From: Paroedura picta
Lineage: Eukaryota; Chordata; Lepidosauria; Squamata; Gekkonidae
Direction of reading: 5' to 3'
Assembly (NCBI RefSeq): GCF_049243985.1
Contig: NC_135386.1
Location: forward strand, 8,395,501-8,459,500
Length of the DNA stretch: 64,000 bases
The notes below the pieces were generated by a model. The model was given only the letters and a program-made list of their open reading frames with translations, was not told the DNA's origin and did not search any database. Below are positions 20,786 to 44,900 of this stretch, one piece after another (position 1 is the stretch's first letter; each line of letters starts with the position of its first letter). A program made the position numbers and the translations under genes.

Positions 20786-22165
20786 GAGGCGCGGCAACCC
20801 CATGGGGATCCAGCCCCTAATGTAGCCCTAGAGGTCGTTTGCAAGCCCATGGGTTGTTTCTTGGCGCCCAGGGAAGGAGGGAGTGCCTCTGAGCATGTGC
20901 AGGTGGCAAAGGGATCTCAGATTTGTTAATTCAGGGGGGGGGGGGACAAGCCCTGCGGTTTTGAAAGGATGACAAATATATTTTCGGGTTTTAGATTCTG
21001 CCTCCTGCTTTAGGAGCGGCAGACGGAAGAGTGCCCTTTAATATTAATATTCATTTTATTTAGTACCACATTTCTACACTGCCCTACCCTGAGGCTTCAA
21101 ATGGCACCTGCCCAGTTCAGGGGGGGGGGGGTATTTCTTTTTATTTTGAAAAAACTAACTTAAAAGAAAAAGAGATAAGAGTTTAACCAGGGAAACTCCT
21201 GTTTAACCTCTGAACAGGGAAGCTCTGCTTAAATCCAGTAATTCTCATTAGTCATAAGAGCTGTCTTTGGTGCATGAGTGCAGGGAATTCACATAATACG
21301 CCCTCTTCTTCAGGGTTTTGCCGGGTTAGATCCCATGCAGGAGCTGCATCCTCTCAGAGCTTGCAGCTTCATCCATCGTAATCCAACAGGTGTGTTTTCC
21401 ATAGGGTAGAGCTTCGCCAGTTGAATTGCCGCTGTCATGCTCCCCTCTTGAGCCATCTTGCAGCCTGACGGAGGAACCCTTGAAGCTGTTCCCCCATCAG
21501 CACCCCAGCCCTTTCAATCCTGGTGGGGAAGTAAATTCCAAATTAAGGGAACCTAGCAGTGACTTGAAAGTGGTGTTTAATTGTGCGTTTTAAAAAGTGT
21601 TACTTTACATGGCCGATAAGGAAAGGTCATAGGAAATGGGGGGGGGAATAACCAGGAAAGAGCAGAATATCAGAGGAAGGAACTGTAAAAAGCTGATGAT
21701 AACCAAAGAGGAGAGAGGTGTGGCCAGGGAGTGTAGAAAGGAGGCTAAGTTCATGTTTGATTAAAAGAGGGGAGTGGCCAGAGATTGTAAACACCTCCTT
21801 GGTAGAGAACAGGGTAACCCCTACCTTGCAGTGGGCACTGGAGCTTCCCTTTCTAAAGAAACCTATTCTGGTAGATTATGTCCCATGCAGCCCCAAATAT
21901 GCCCTTTTTAATGTACCTGATTCCCAGGGAAATTTGGCTCTTTTCGTTCTGTTTGGGATTCTCAGTTCTGAATTAGCTCTTCTCCCTCTTGGTGTGTTTG
22001 TATGTGTTTGTACGCAGAATTGGGTTTTAGCATGCATTTGCATTTGGAATGCTGGTTTGGTGTTTGGAATCTTGTAAGGTTTTCCACCTTGGGGACACTA
22101 AGTTGGGGGGAAAGGTGGTTTGGAGATGTTTAAAAGAAATGGCCTGCTTTGTCCTTGGCTTCTGG
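20785..22165. other. Putative SQOR intron 1, no recognised element
   Basis: Purine-rich stretches and poly-G runs (20933-20944, 21121-21131). The 119-codon frame at 21718-22077 is hydrophobic but has no family resemblance or splice support. Confidence 0.4.
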
Positions 22166-22166
22166 A

Positions 22167-22830
22167 TCATAGAATCATAGAGTTGGAAGGGACCTCCGAG
22201 GTCATCTAGTCCAACCCCGTGCACAATGCGGGAACTCACAACTACCTGCCCACCCACCTAAATTTCATGGCCAAGTGATCCCCCCCCCCACACACACACA
22301 CAAAATTATCTCCAGAATCCAGCCTGGCCTGGAGGAAATTCACCTACCATTCCCCACAGTGGCAATCAGCAATTCCCTGGGAATGCAAGGAAGGGCCACA
22401 AGAGACAAACACTGGCACATCCCTTCCTGCCCACCCACTCACAATCTGCCTAAGCTCATAAAATCAGCATTTCTGTCAGATGATTCTCTAGCCTCTGCTT
22501 AAAAATGTCCAAAGAAGGAGAACCCACCACCTCCCGAGGAAGCCTGTTCCACTGAGGAACCGCTCTGACTGTCAGGAACTTCTTCCGGATGTTTAGCTGA
22601 AAATTCTTTTGAATTAATTTCAACCCATTGGTTCTGGTCCAAGCCTCTGGGGCAAGAGAGAACAACTCTGCTCCATCCTCCAGGTGACAGCCCTTCAAGT
22701 ATTTGAAGATGGTTATCATATCACCTCTTCTCCTCAGGGTAAACAGGCCAAGCTCCTTCAACCTTTCCTCCTACGGCTTGGTCTCCAGACCCCTCACCAT
22801 CTTCGTAGCCTCCCTCTGGACATGCTTTAA
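22167..22830 (-). mobile_element. CR1 LINE 3' end, about 660 bp
   Basis: Starts with the inverted CR1 tail (ATCATAGAATCATAGAGTTGG) and runs through CCAACTGCC-type spacer and CCTCCCGAGGAAGCCTGTTC to CCTCTGGACATGCTTTAAA. The ACACACAC stretch at 22290 interrupts it. Confidence 0.92.
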
Positions 22831-22831
22831 A

Positions 22832-22985
22832 TAAATCATAGAATCCTAGAATAACAGAGTTGGAAGGGACCTCATGGGTCATCTAGTCCAACCCCCTGCA
22901 TTAGGCAGGACACAGAACCCTATCGCTCATCCACTGTAACCTGCCACCCCCTTGAACCTTCACACAATCACCTGATGAAATGTTT
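22832..22985 (-). mobile_element. Second CR1 LINE 3' end
   Basis: AATCATAGAATCCTAGAATA, then GAGTTGGAAGGGACCTCATG and TGTAACCTGCCACCCCCTTG. It abuts the first CR1 piece in the same orientation. Confidence 0.9.
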
Positions 22986-23322
22986 TAAATAAATTCAAAT
23001 ATTTAAAAAATGCTTTAAATAAACGGCCTGCTAGCTCCTTGGCATCTCAGTCCTAGAACTACAGGTTCCAATGAAGGCAGCCAAACTTATTTTTGCATGT
23101 GAGGCTGCCAAAGACACATAAGTAAATAATAAATCTGGGGCAGAGCACATTTGTGGCTTGCTGAACGTCCCTGGTCCAACCCCCAAATCTCCAGTTCAAG
23201 GACTTCAGGCAGCTTCTGAAGGCGTGTCTTTGCCGGCCAGAGTGGGCAATCCTTAACCACATGACCTGCATAAATGCCGTCTAAATGCACTATCTGTGCA
23301 TTCAGTTCTGTTGCCCGTAGAG

Positions 23323-23458
23323 CAGGAGTGATCAACCTGTGGTCCTCCAGATGTCCATGGACTACAATTCCCATGAGCCCCTGCCAGCAAATGCTGGCAG
23401 GGGCTCATAGGAATTGTAGTCCATGGACATCTGGAGGACCACAGGTTGACTACCCCTG
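23323..23458. mobile_element. Full-length palindromic hAT MITE
   Basis: CAGGAGTGATCAACCTGTGG ... GGTTGACTACCCCTG, with centre CCAGCAAATGCTGG. One end has two changes. I found no clear target duplication. Confidence 0.93.
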
Positions 23459-23459
23459 T

Positions 23460-24370
23460 CTTGGAAGACCAGGAGGTCTCCTGATGCCCACCTTGTGGTT
23501 GTTCCGGAAAGCTGCAGGACGGGAGAGAATTTCTACACATTTTTCTAACAGTCGCAGCCATCGTATTCGGCTTCTGACCAGTGCTTTGTACCCGTAGAGA
23601 GAGAGAGCTGCTGTGATAATGTTCACTAACAGGAAGTCTTGGGTAAAAAAAGCCCCTAATATCTGTTTCTGTTCGGTGTTTTCTTACACGCCGACCTATG
23701 CTACCAATCTAGGAGCGGCTAAGAACGACACAGCCACACCCACACCCACAGTAAACAGATCGAAAATCCGAAACCGAATGCCCTTGCTTATATGAAAGCA
23801 AAAAATAAATCTGTAAAAGGCAAAGATATATCCCCTCCCCCAGGTGGTACCGATTTTAAGTTTCTTAGGTAGAGGACCATATTTTTAGGCAAGGCTGTCA
23901 AATTTGATATCCTCCCAGCTTCATTCTCCAAATATTAGAGGCTTTCTGGGCGTTAAAAACAATTTGGCACAAAGAAATTTCCTGGCAGGAACATAATGGT
24001 GGGGGGAAGCTCTTTCTTGGCGTAATTTCTGTGTCCAGACAGGCCTTGCTGATTAAAAGCCGCAATGAGCAGGACCGGAATGAAAGCCTTGAGTAGAGGG
24101 GTGATAAAATTGCCTTGCCGTGCTTGGTGGTTGTAAAAACGAAGGGGGACGTGTGCATTCAACGCTCTGACATCTTACAGAAGGAGAGAACGGAGAACAA
24201 AGCGGGTGAGATGCCCCCCCATTGCTTTGTCTCCATGCTGGGATGAAATAAATTTCTGCTCGAGGCATATTTGCATCGACAGCCCACTGAAGTGCTTAGT
24301 CCACAAGGTGTGTTAAGAGCCTTGCTGCAGACAGCACAGACAGTATGTTGAAGTGCCTTATAAAGCTGTA
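23460..24370. other. Putative SQOR intron 1, unassigned
   Basis: No gene or named element recognised. Confidence 0.4.
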
Positions 24371-25345
<975 letters not shown>

Positions 25346-25373
25346 CTTGCATTGTAATTGTTATGGTTTAGAG

Positions 25374-25509
25374 CAGGGGTAGTCAATCTGCGGCCCTCCA
25401 GATGTCCATGGACTACAATTCCCAGGAGCCCCTGCCAGCATTCGCTGGCAGGGGCTCCTGGGAATTGTAGTCCATGGACATCTGGAGGGCCGCAGTTTGA
25501 CTACCCCTG
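25374..25509. mobile_element. Full-length palindromic hAT MITE with perfect 8 bp TSD
   Basis: GTTTAGAG flanks both sides exactly. The ends are CAGGGGTAGTCAATCTGCGG and GTTTGACTACCCCTG, with centre CCAGCATTCGCTGG. Each arm carries ACTACAATTCCCA. Confidence 0.97.
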
Positions 25510-25517
25510 GTTTAGAG

Positions 25518-25690
25518 CAGGCTTTCTCAGCCAGGGTTTCGTGAAACCCTGGGGTTTCTTCACAGCCCCGGAAGGGTTTCCCAAGGGGGCGTGTCCACAG
25601 CTCTGCTTCCCAACCATATTCTGCACGTTTGGGCCACTTCTGGGTTTTACGAAGCCCGAGGGACGTTTCAGGTATTCCTCAACAGTAAAA
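25518..25690. mobile_element. GAGAAACCCC-family MITE, partial
   Basis: CAGGCTTTCTCAGCCAGGGT opens it, followed by CGTGAAACCCTGGGGTTTC, GGCGTGTCCACAGCTCTGC and ACTTCTGGGTTTTACG. It is in the opposite orientation to the copy at 7.6 kb and lies directly beside the 25374 MITE. Confidence 0.75.
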
Positions 25691-26239
25691 GAAAGTCAAG
25701 AAAAACCGGAGGTATGTTAGATCTTTAGCTTATTAATGACCAGCAATCAACTTAGAGCTACGATCGTACCTTGGAGTAAGTTCTGTTGAATTCTGGGAGG
25801 CTTGTCTGCATCTGTTGTAATGCAGGCACAGTTGCTGCTGGCGTCTGGCTGTCCTCTTTACAGCTATAATTCCTTTAAAGTAAACAGATCACTGCTGTGT
25901 GGGGGAGAAGAGTCATGCACAGAGGCCACGGTGCCTAGATTTTGCAGCCTGCATGTCCGTTAATTGCCTGGCTCCACAAGGGAATTTAGGACGTATTCTA
26001 TCCTGTGTGTGTGTGTCAAATCACAGCCAACGCAACAAACCCCTCCAGCAAAGAGCTCTCAAGGAAGCAAGCAGCAGAGGTGGTGGGCTGTTTGCCTTCC
26101 TCTTCAGAGACTTCCTTGGAGGCCTTGGAAGTCTGTTTTAGCTTCGGAGACCTGAGGAGATGGGACTGCGCCGTTCTGCCTTCGCTCCCGTGCTCTACTA
26201 CAGCTCGATAAGAATTTCTACCCACTCGTTTTTGCATCC

Positions 26240-26512
26240 TCAGCCAAGTTGGTGTCGTGGTTAAGAGGGGCAGCTTCTGATCTGGCCAGCCGGGTTTGAT
26301 TCCCCGCTCCTCCGCATGCAGCCAGTTGGGTGACCTTGGGCCAGTCACAGTCCTGATGGTGCTGTTTTCACAGAGCATTGCTGTCAGGGCTCTCTCAGCC
26401 TCACCTCCCTCACAGGGTGTCTGTTGTGAGGAGAGGAAGGGAAGGTGATTGTAAACTGCTTTAAGATTCCTTTGTTTAATGAAAAGTGGGGTATAAAAGC
26501 GAATTCTCCCTC
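26240..26512 (+). mobile_element. tRNA-derived CORE-type SINE
   Basis: AGCCAAGTTGGTGTCGTGGT head, GGGTTTGATTCCCCGC, GTTGGGTGACCTTGGGCCAG and GTTGTGAGGAGAGGAAGGG. The tail is a little diverged. Confidence 0.88.
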
Positions 26513-26621
26513 TTCATTGGGCACTCATGCCACCTCCATCTGCCAGAAATTTGGGAACCCCTGGGCTAGAGGAATAAGTGGCCAGATTCGTATTACAGCT
26601 CCAACCTGGCCAGAGCTGCCA

Positions 26622-26905
26622 CGTATAGAAACATAGACTTGGAAGAGATCCCGGACCAGGGTCATCTAGTCCAACCCTCTGCCCAATGCAGAAACTGTGG
26701 GTACCTGCCTACCCACAGTGACCCCAAGTTTATGCCCAAATGATGCCTCCACCAGAAATCTCCAGAATCCCGCCTGGCCTGGAGGGAATTCACCTACCAT
26801 CCTACAGTGGTGATCAGCAATTCCCTGGATATGCACGTAAGGGCCACAAGAGACAACCACTGGCACATCCCTTCCTGCCACTCTCTTACAACCTGCCTGT
26901 TGGGT
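26622..26905 (-). mobile_element. CR1 LINE 3' end
   Basis: ATAGAAACATAGACTTGGAA, then GGTCATCTAGTCCAACCCTC, CCTGGCCTGGAGGGAATTCA and CCCTTCCTGCC. It is colinear with the CR1 piece at 22.2 kb. Confidence 0.88.
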
Positions 26906-26909
26906 TTTT

Positions 26910-27890
26910 AAAAAATCAGCCATACAAAATACGTCCTCCGAAGTTGCTAGTCCACAAGACGTGGCTTGGAAAAGCGTCGTGTTCAACATCAAATGCCGCG
27001 GGGACACAGACCGTAACCTACAACTACTTTTTGAGTCTCTGGAATAAACAGCCCGGCCGCATACACAGAATTGTGCTCGTGCACAGCTTGCTTTGAACGA
27101 CACCGGCAAGTGGGAGTCAATGGCTGTTTAATAATTAAACCGTATCCTTCTAAAAGAAAAGAAACTAATGCAATTGCCCTTTTATCAGGCACAGGGGTGG
27201 TTAACAGGGGAGTGTTTTCTACCAGGTACAAATGGTGATCTGAATTGTCCAATGCCAAGTTCAAACTTGGTGCTATCACTAGAAAAAAGGGAGGGCTGGG
27301 TTTTTGCTGCTTGTGACTCTGCAGGACTCTTTTATGGACACAGAATAGCGCTGCGGATTGGTGGAATCACGGCCTTTGGACTGTTTACCGCTTCTATACC
27401 ACTCCTGTAAATCTGCAGCCAGTTCTTTTCAGTAATCAGGTTTAAGTGAACACAGGGCCACTCCCTTTTTGGAGGAGGGAGATAAATCTGCAGATTTTGC
27501 CTTCTCTCCTGACAGCCGCTGAATTTGCCCCCACCGTTAAAGAATGATCATCATATAAATAAAAGGGAGTCTTGTGGGGGGAGAGGGGAACATATTCCAC
27601 AGATCCTGGGGCAGGAAATTGGCAAAATAAGTGGGATGTCTGCAGGAAACCCCAAAAGTACATGGAATGATTTCAGGAAACCCCCAAACTGTTAAACTGT
27701 GTTATCTCTGTGAACTGAGCAACTTCTGCTGTTGTTGTTGTTGTTTTGTGGGACACAATTTGGATTTGAACTAGACTCGTCATTTCAAATCCTTTGAATA
27801 TAGTGTAAAAAAAAGTGTATTCAAGGGGTTATTTAAGGAACTTGGAAGAGTCGATTCCCCCAAAAAGCATTAAGAACTCAGTGACTTGTA
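26910..27890. other. Putative SQOR intron 1, unassigned
   Basis: No gene seen. A short (TTG)n run lies at about 27731-27745. Confidence 0.4.
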
Positions 27891-27894
27891 GGAA

Positions 27895-28145
27895 AGTTTT
27901 ATATGCCGCTTTTCGCTACCAGAAGGAGCCTCAAAGCGACTTACAATCGCCTTCCCTTCCTCTCCCCACGAGAGACACTCAGTGAGGTAGGTGAGGCTGA
28001 AAGAGCTCTGACAGAACTCCTCTGTGAGAACAGCTTTATCAGGACTGGGACTAGCCCAAGGTCACCCAGCTGGCTGCATGTGGTGGAGCATGGCTCGTCA
28101 GATTAGAAGCTGCCATTCTTCACCACTACACTGCACTGGCTCTCA
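27895..28145 (-). mobile_element. tRNA-derived CORE-type SINE
   Basis: TTTATATGCCGCTTTTCGCT tail, GAGGTAGGTGAGGCTGAAAG, AGCCCAAGGTCACCCAGCTG and head to about 28145, inverted. Confidence 0.87.
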
Positions 28146-28914
28146 TTGTACTGGATGTGTCGAACAAACTCCATGGAAATGCAATCCTAGAGGGGATGTA
28201 ATTTGACAGAAAAATTGCTCTTGATTTGCCGTGGCTTGTCCACACATGCAAATGGCCTCTTAATGCTGCATCCTTCAAGGAATGGGCGTGCACATGTGTG
28301 AAGTGATTTTCGGGACTCCTCTAACCACAGAAATCCAGTCCATGTGACAGACATCCTCCTAAGGCCCCTGACTTTAATGGAGTTCGGCAGGTGTGATTCT
28401 CTTTAGAATTGGGAACACACATGACTGGTTGCATTGTCAAAACCTTTCATCCTCCTGGCTTGTTTTCTCCACGGGGCAAAATCTAGTATCCCAATCTCCA
28501 ATAAATTGTTACTGAAAGCTGAATTAGACAGTGTCTGAAGAACTGGGACAGATATTTGACAGTAGGAATTGGGGTAGTGAGCTGATATTCCCAATTCAGG
28601 CCAAAGGAGAATTCTTCTAAGGAAAGATGGAGGATCCCTGCCCAGTTAAAAAGGGGAAATCAGGTGTAAGGATTTACTCAGGCTTCAGACCAGGGGGAAC
28701 TATGTATGCTATCCTGAGTTCCTAGTAAAAGGGAACAATAAAAATGTAATACCCTCTCCCATGCATTGCTGAGGCAGAATAATTCCTCCCCCTCCACAGA
28801 AAATTATGAGAGTAATGAGAACTCAACTAGACCTCCCTAGCAAGGCCTCATCTTGGTCACACAAGTCTACAACAGAATAATTCAAACTTCACCTGTTATT
28901 TTTCTTTTCACCAG

Positions 28915-40305
<11,391 letters not shown>

Positions 40306-40403
40306 AATTCATTTCCTCCTCTCCGCACAAGTTCAGCATATTTCAACAAGCACCAGAGCTTTCAGAAACCAGTCCAGGATATGCCACCTACACTTTCCAT
40401 ATA

Positions 40404-40409
40404 AATAAA
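40404..40409 (+). promoter_or_regulatory. SQOR: Candidate SQOR polyadenylation signal
   Basis: AATAAA about 100 bases after the stop codon. Confidence 0.55.
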
Positions 40410-40579
40410 ATCCAGTTCATCTGCCAGAACCTGTGTTTCAGAGTTATCTCTTAAAATGTCAGGGGGAAGAGGTTCGATTCCTTGAAATATTAAAAAAATT
40501 ACTCGCAATTTAGGCTATAATCCAGATAATGTTAAGTTCCCTGTACTTGCTTTGGAATAAGCATGTGTACATCACATAG

Positions 40580-40857
40580 AGCCAGTTTGGTGTAGTGGTT
40601 AGGAGTGCGGACTTCTAATCTGGCATGCCAGGTTCGATTCTGCGCTCCCCCACATGCAGCCAGCTGGGTGACCTTGGGCTCACCACGGCACTGATAAAGC
40701 TCTTCTGAGTGAGCAGTGATATCAGGGCTCTCTCAGCCTCACCCACCCCACAGGGTGTCTGTTGTGGGGAGAGGAAAGGGAAGGCAATTGTAAGCCGCTT
40801 TGAGCCTCCTTTGGGTAAGGGAAAGCGGTATATAAGAACCAACTCTTCTTCTTCTTC
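40580..40857 (+). mobile_element. CORE-type SINE, first unit of a 1.5-mer
   Basis: GAGCCAGTTTGGTGTAGTGG ... TATATAAGAACCAACTCTTC and CTT repeats. It is joined to a partial second unit at the same internal point as at 36205. Confidence 0.93.
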
Positions 40858-41001
40858 AGTAATACCAGGGCTCTCTCAGCCTCACCCACCTCACAGGGTG
40901 TCTGTTGTGGGGAGAGGAAAGGGAAGGCAACTGTAAGCCGCTTTGAGCCTCCTTCGGGTAGGGAAAAGCGGCATATAAGAACCAACTCTTCTTCTTCTTC
41001 A
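40858..41001 (+). mobile_element. CORE-type SINE, partial second unit
   Basis: It starts at AGTAATACCAGGGCTCTCTC and ends GCATATAAGAACCAACTCTT (CTT)n. Confidence 0.92.
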
Positions 41002-41478
41002 TAACAAGGCCACAAAGTAATGGGCTTCTGGGGAAGAAACTGTATCTCAGAAGTGGGAAGCTGTTGTTCAGAAAATGCCATCAAGTAGCAGCATATCTGC
41101 CACTTTTTCTTTTTGCTTGCCCACAAGGGTACTACTGAGTCGCTGCTTACGTACTACATAGGATCTCAGCTTTACAAGTGGCTGCAGGGACTAACAGCGT
41201 AACCTGGAATGACTCCAGTTCAAATCTCTGCTCCCCCGTGACCTCTGCCGTAGAACAAGCCTGTGCCACATTATCCCCTTCAATCACCAGCAGTCATGTG
41301 TTCTTACTTTGGAAGTCTGGTGTATGGATGTGAACAAATAATGCTTGACATTCAGTGTCGGGTTGTTTTTTTTTATGCTTTCAGTAATCTGTAGTAGTAA
41401 TTCTACCTTAGATACGTACTTGCACTTAATCCTAGACGTAAATGTCCTTGCAACACTGTTTGCTCGTTGTTAAGTCGC

Positions 41479-41609
41479 GGGGGTTAGTCGAACTGCGGCC
41501 CTCCTGATGTCCATGGACTACAATTCCCATGAGCCCCTGCCAGCAAATGGTGGCAGGGGCTCATGGGAATTGTAATCCATCGGGAGGGCCGCAGTTTTGA
41601 CTACCCCTG
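41479..41609. mobile_element. Palindromic hAT MITE between SQOR and the NMRK gene
   Basis: GGGGGTTAGTCGAACTGCGG ... GACTACCCCTG, with a small deletion in the right arm (TGTAATCCATCGGGAGGGCC). Confidence 0.9.
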
Positions 41610-41657
41610 GGTCAAAGCACACACACCCCTTGCAGATCCCAGTGTGAATAAATGCAG

Positions 41658-41778
41658 TTTATTTAGCTTGCGATTTCCCTGTGTGTCATCGTCGCCAGTT
41701 CCCATGATTATATACAGTAGCCGTAACACAAAATACAAGGTCGTTCCGGAGATCATTTGAGTGGTGAACGTTTTTAAT
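41658..41778 (-). promoter_or_regulatory. Candidate polyadenylation signals of the NMRK gene
   Basis: On the minus strand ATTAAA lies at 41778-41773 and AATAAA at 41663-41658, 200-320 bases after the stop codon at 41976. Confidence 0.45.
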
Positions 41779-41975
41779 CAAGGTCACCTTGGTCACCCAT
41801 GTATGTCAACAACACCTTTAACAAAAAAAAAAACCCAAAAAAACTAAAAAAGGAAGAATCTTCACAGAAGCTGGATCTTGACAGCCAAGCCAGGGATGTG
41901 TGTAAAAAATAATAATAATAATAAGTTACCAAAAATATGCGTCTTGCAGCTTCTGAGATGCTGCCAGCTGCTTCT

Positions 41976-41981
41976 TTAGCT
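41976..41981 (-). CDS. NMRK2: NMRK2-like terminal coding exon (one codon plus stop)
   Basis: On the minus strand TTTATCCACTGCAG is followed by AGC TAA. Exon 7 ends in phase 0 (…MKML), so the protein ends ML-S. The only in-exon coding is serine and the stop. An alternative is retention past the exon 7 donor, which would run into a transposon. Confidence 0.6.
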   Translation of the reverse strand, partial: S

Positions 41982-44900
41982 CTGCAGTGGATAAAAGAAA
42001 AAAAGAAAGTTGTCCTGTGAATGTTGACAGAGTTGCTTCCAAAGCACATTAAACAGAAGAACATTAAGCACATTGCAATTGCGCCAACAGGTTGGTGATG
42101 CTATGGAGCTGTCCCTGTTTTTATAACAGCACGGGGAACTTTACAGGAAAGTAGGGGCTACAAGACCCATGCTACTGTGGATTGTCTTTCCCATTAGCTT
42201 TCACACGTTAAAATGAAGCTTCACATTTACTAGCGATTGTCCCAAGTACTTTAGAGGGATTTACTTCTGTGCAAGCACGCTCAAGGTGGGGCTCAGACCG
42301 CTGCAGAATGACGTGAACAGATTCTTATTTTTCGCGTGGTTTATCTGGAATTACCAGGAGTCTAAAACACAGGCAGCTAATGTCCAAATCTACTGTTCAA
42401 GGTAATCTACAAAGAATCAGTGTCATACGTCAGTGGTCCCCAACCTTTTTATCACCGGGGACTGGTCGACACTTGACAATTTTACTGAGGCCCGGTGGGG
42501 GTGTAGTCTTTTGCTGAGGGACATCACCGCCACCTGAGCCCCTGCTCCACTTGCTTTCCCACTGGCACCCCTGACTCCCCGTTGACCGCTGGGGGGCGCT
42601 GCCAGCAGTAGCTGTGCAGTGCCGCGCCAAGGGGGAGCCCCAGCCATGGCAGCCACTGGAGAACACCAAAGGTGAGCCAGCGGCAGAGTGGCAGAGCAGC
42701 CCCTGAGCCAGCAGCCAGGGAGGACGAGCCGCGGCCCGGTACCGACTGATCCAAGGACCGGCACCGGTCCCCGGACCGGGGGTTGGGGACCACTGTCATA
42801 CGTCACACTTACCAGCATTTTCATTAGTTCTTCTAGGCTGTTCTGGATGTGCCCATACACATGGTTGAAGAGCTCCTCCCTGGATTGTGTTCCGTTCAAC
42901 TGAACTGAAATTTAAGAACTGCTCTTAAAAAAAGGATCTTTTTGCAGGGTTCAGAATCAAGCATGGGCACAAAACTTTTTTTTAAAAAAGTACAGTTTCA
43001 GGGCAGACCCCAAACCAGACCCCACCCAACCAAAAACCAGTTTGGCAAGCTTGTTTCCCCATTTCTCTGGGCCGTAATTTCCTATGGTTGGGAAAAGGGG
43101 GGGATCGCCCAGGAAGAGTTAAATGGTCCGCCTGTTAGGTTTAAATGGCTGGCAAACATTTGCGGGGGGGGGGGGGGAGCAAACCCAACTGGTGATATGG
43201 CTTACAGACACTTTAACCTAATGGTGGGGCAGATCCACTTGTCAGCTGTTAAGACTGAAATGGCCCTGACAGCTGATCTAAAATGACCCTAAACAGCAAA
43301 ATTGGACAAGTCTCTTAAGGGTTCAGAGAAGGCGCCTTTCCTGAACATCGGTTCAGGGGCTCCAAATCAGTCTAAGCTTGTGACAAATTTTGACTGGCGA
43401 GACACTTTTGGCCCATCCCTATTCAGCACTCTCACTTTCAAATTGATGGAATAACCTGGTAATTTTTAGGGGGGGTGAGGGGTGTGTGTGTGTTTGTATG
43501 TATGTGTGTGTGTGTGGGGGGGGGGGTTCTTTAAACAAGGGGAGAGGGACCAGAACACAAGTCTCACAACCCCCTTCTGCCTATAAAAGCCAAACAGGTG
43601 CTACGGTTGATCCTTCACGATCATCGCTCGAAGTGCCCTAGAGCAATGCGGTAAAGATTAAGACACAGCTGCACTTCTCTGTTGCATGAAGGGGGGGAAA
43701 TGCCTCCAGGCTAAGATCCTCAGCAACAAAAAAGGCAGAGCTGCATGTTCTGCCATATATCCTCCAAACCGGAAGCCGTTAACCGAGACCATGTGCCGTG
43801 GCCGTCAAAGGCTGAACACGAGGTCCTTCCATGCCCTTCAGCTTTAGAATTCCGTGCCTCTACCCTGGCAAAGGGAGGCAGAGCCCATGTTTTGCGGGGG
43901 ACGAGTACTTGCAAATATTCAGCTGCTTTTCCACCCATGTCAATGTTCAGGACAGCCAAGAAAGCGAGTTTAAAATACAAATTTTGAAAAGCAGACAAGT
44001 CCACACTGAAGAATGCCTTGCAGGATCAAGCGTTATTAAACCAGCAGTGCTTACGGCCAGCGTGAAATCCACGGCTTCAGTGTCACGTTTCTGACCCCAG
44101 CCGTATTTCAAATTAACACGCCAGAAAGCTCCTGTTTCCCCGGTTCACTTACCGACGTCGACCTGAAGCTCTTCCATGACCGTCTTGTGTTTGACATACA
44201 TGGGCCAGACGTGACCATCGAACAATCCGGGTGGATCCGGTACAGTGTAATTCCTTGAACTGGACGTTTCGGGAGAGGGGAGAGAATCTGAGTTTAAGCT
44301 CGGATTTAAGCAGGGGAACCAGAGACTCACATCAAGTTCACCATCAGAGCTGAAAATTGAACCTTCAGATTAAGAGAAGCATCTATCTAAAGCAGGGGTA
44401 ATCAAACTGCGGCCCTCCAGATGTCCATGGACTACAATTCCCAGGAGCCCCTGCCAGCCGCAGTTTGACTACCCCTGATCTAAAGGGTAAGCAGACGCTC
44501 TTGAGGCCCAAGCTGCTGGGGGAGGGAGGGGCTGCCGCTGTGAACATGCTGGCACACAAAACTGTTTTTTTTTGGGGGGGAGGGATTTGCCTTGGACTTG
44601 ACTGTGCAGGTTTGGGAGGTGATTATGGGCATAAGTAATTCCCTACTGCCTCGACCACAGAGCTACCAACACCTTGAGGGAATCTGGCCCCTGAGAGCCA
44701 AGAACAACGGACTGTTTTGGGATGGGGCCTAGCTGATCCAGACGAAGGGAAATCTGTCAGGCATCCCTTTCAGTTCCTGGGCCAGTCCCTGAACAGATCG
44801 ACTGCTTACCAACAGCATCTCTCCAAGGCAGCTTCCCTCTTGAGTCAGACAAGGGGGGAAAAAAGCTCTCGTCTGCCCGTTAATCCTTGACTTATCTAGT

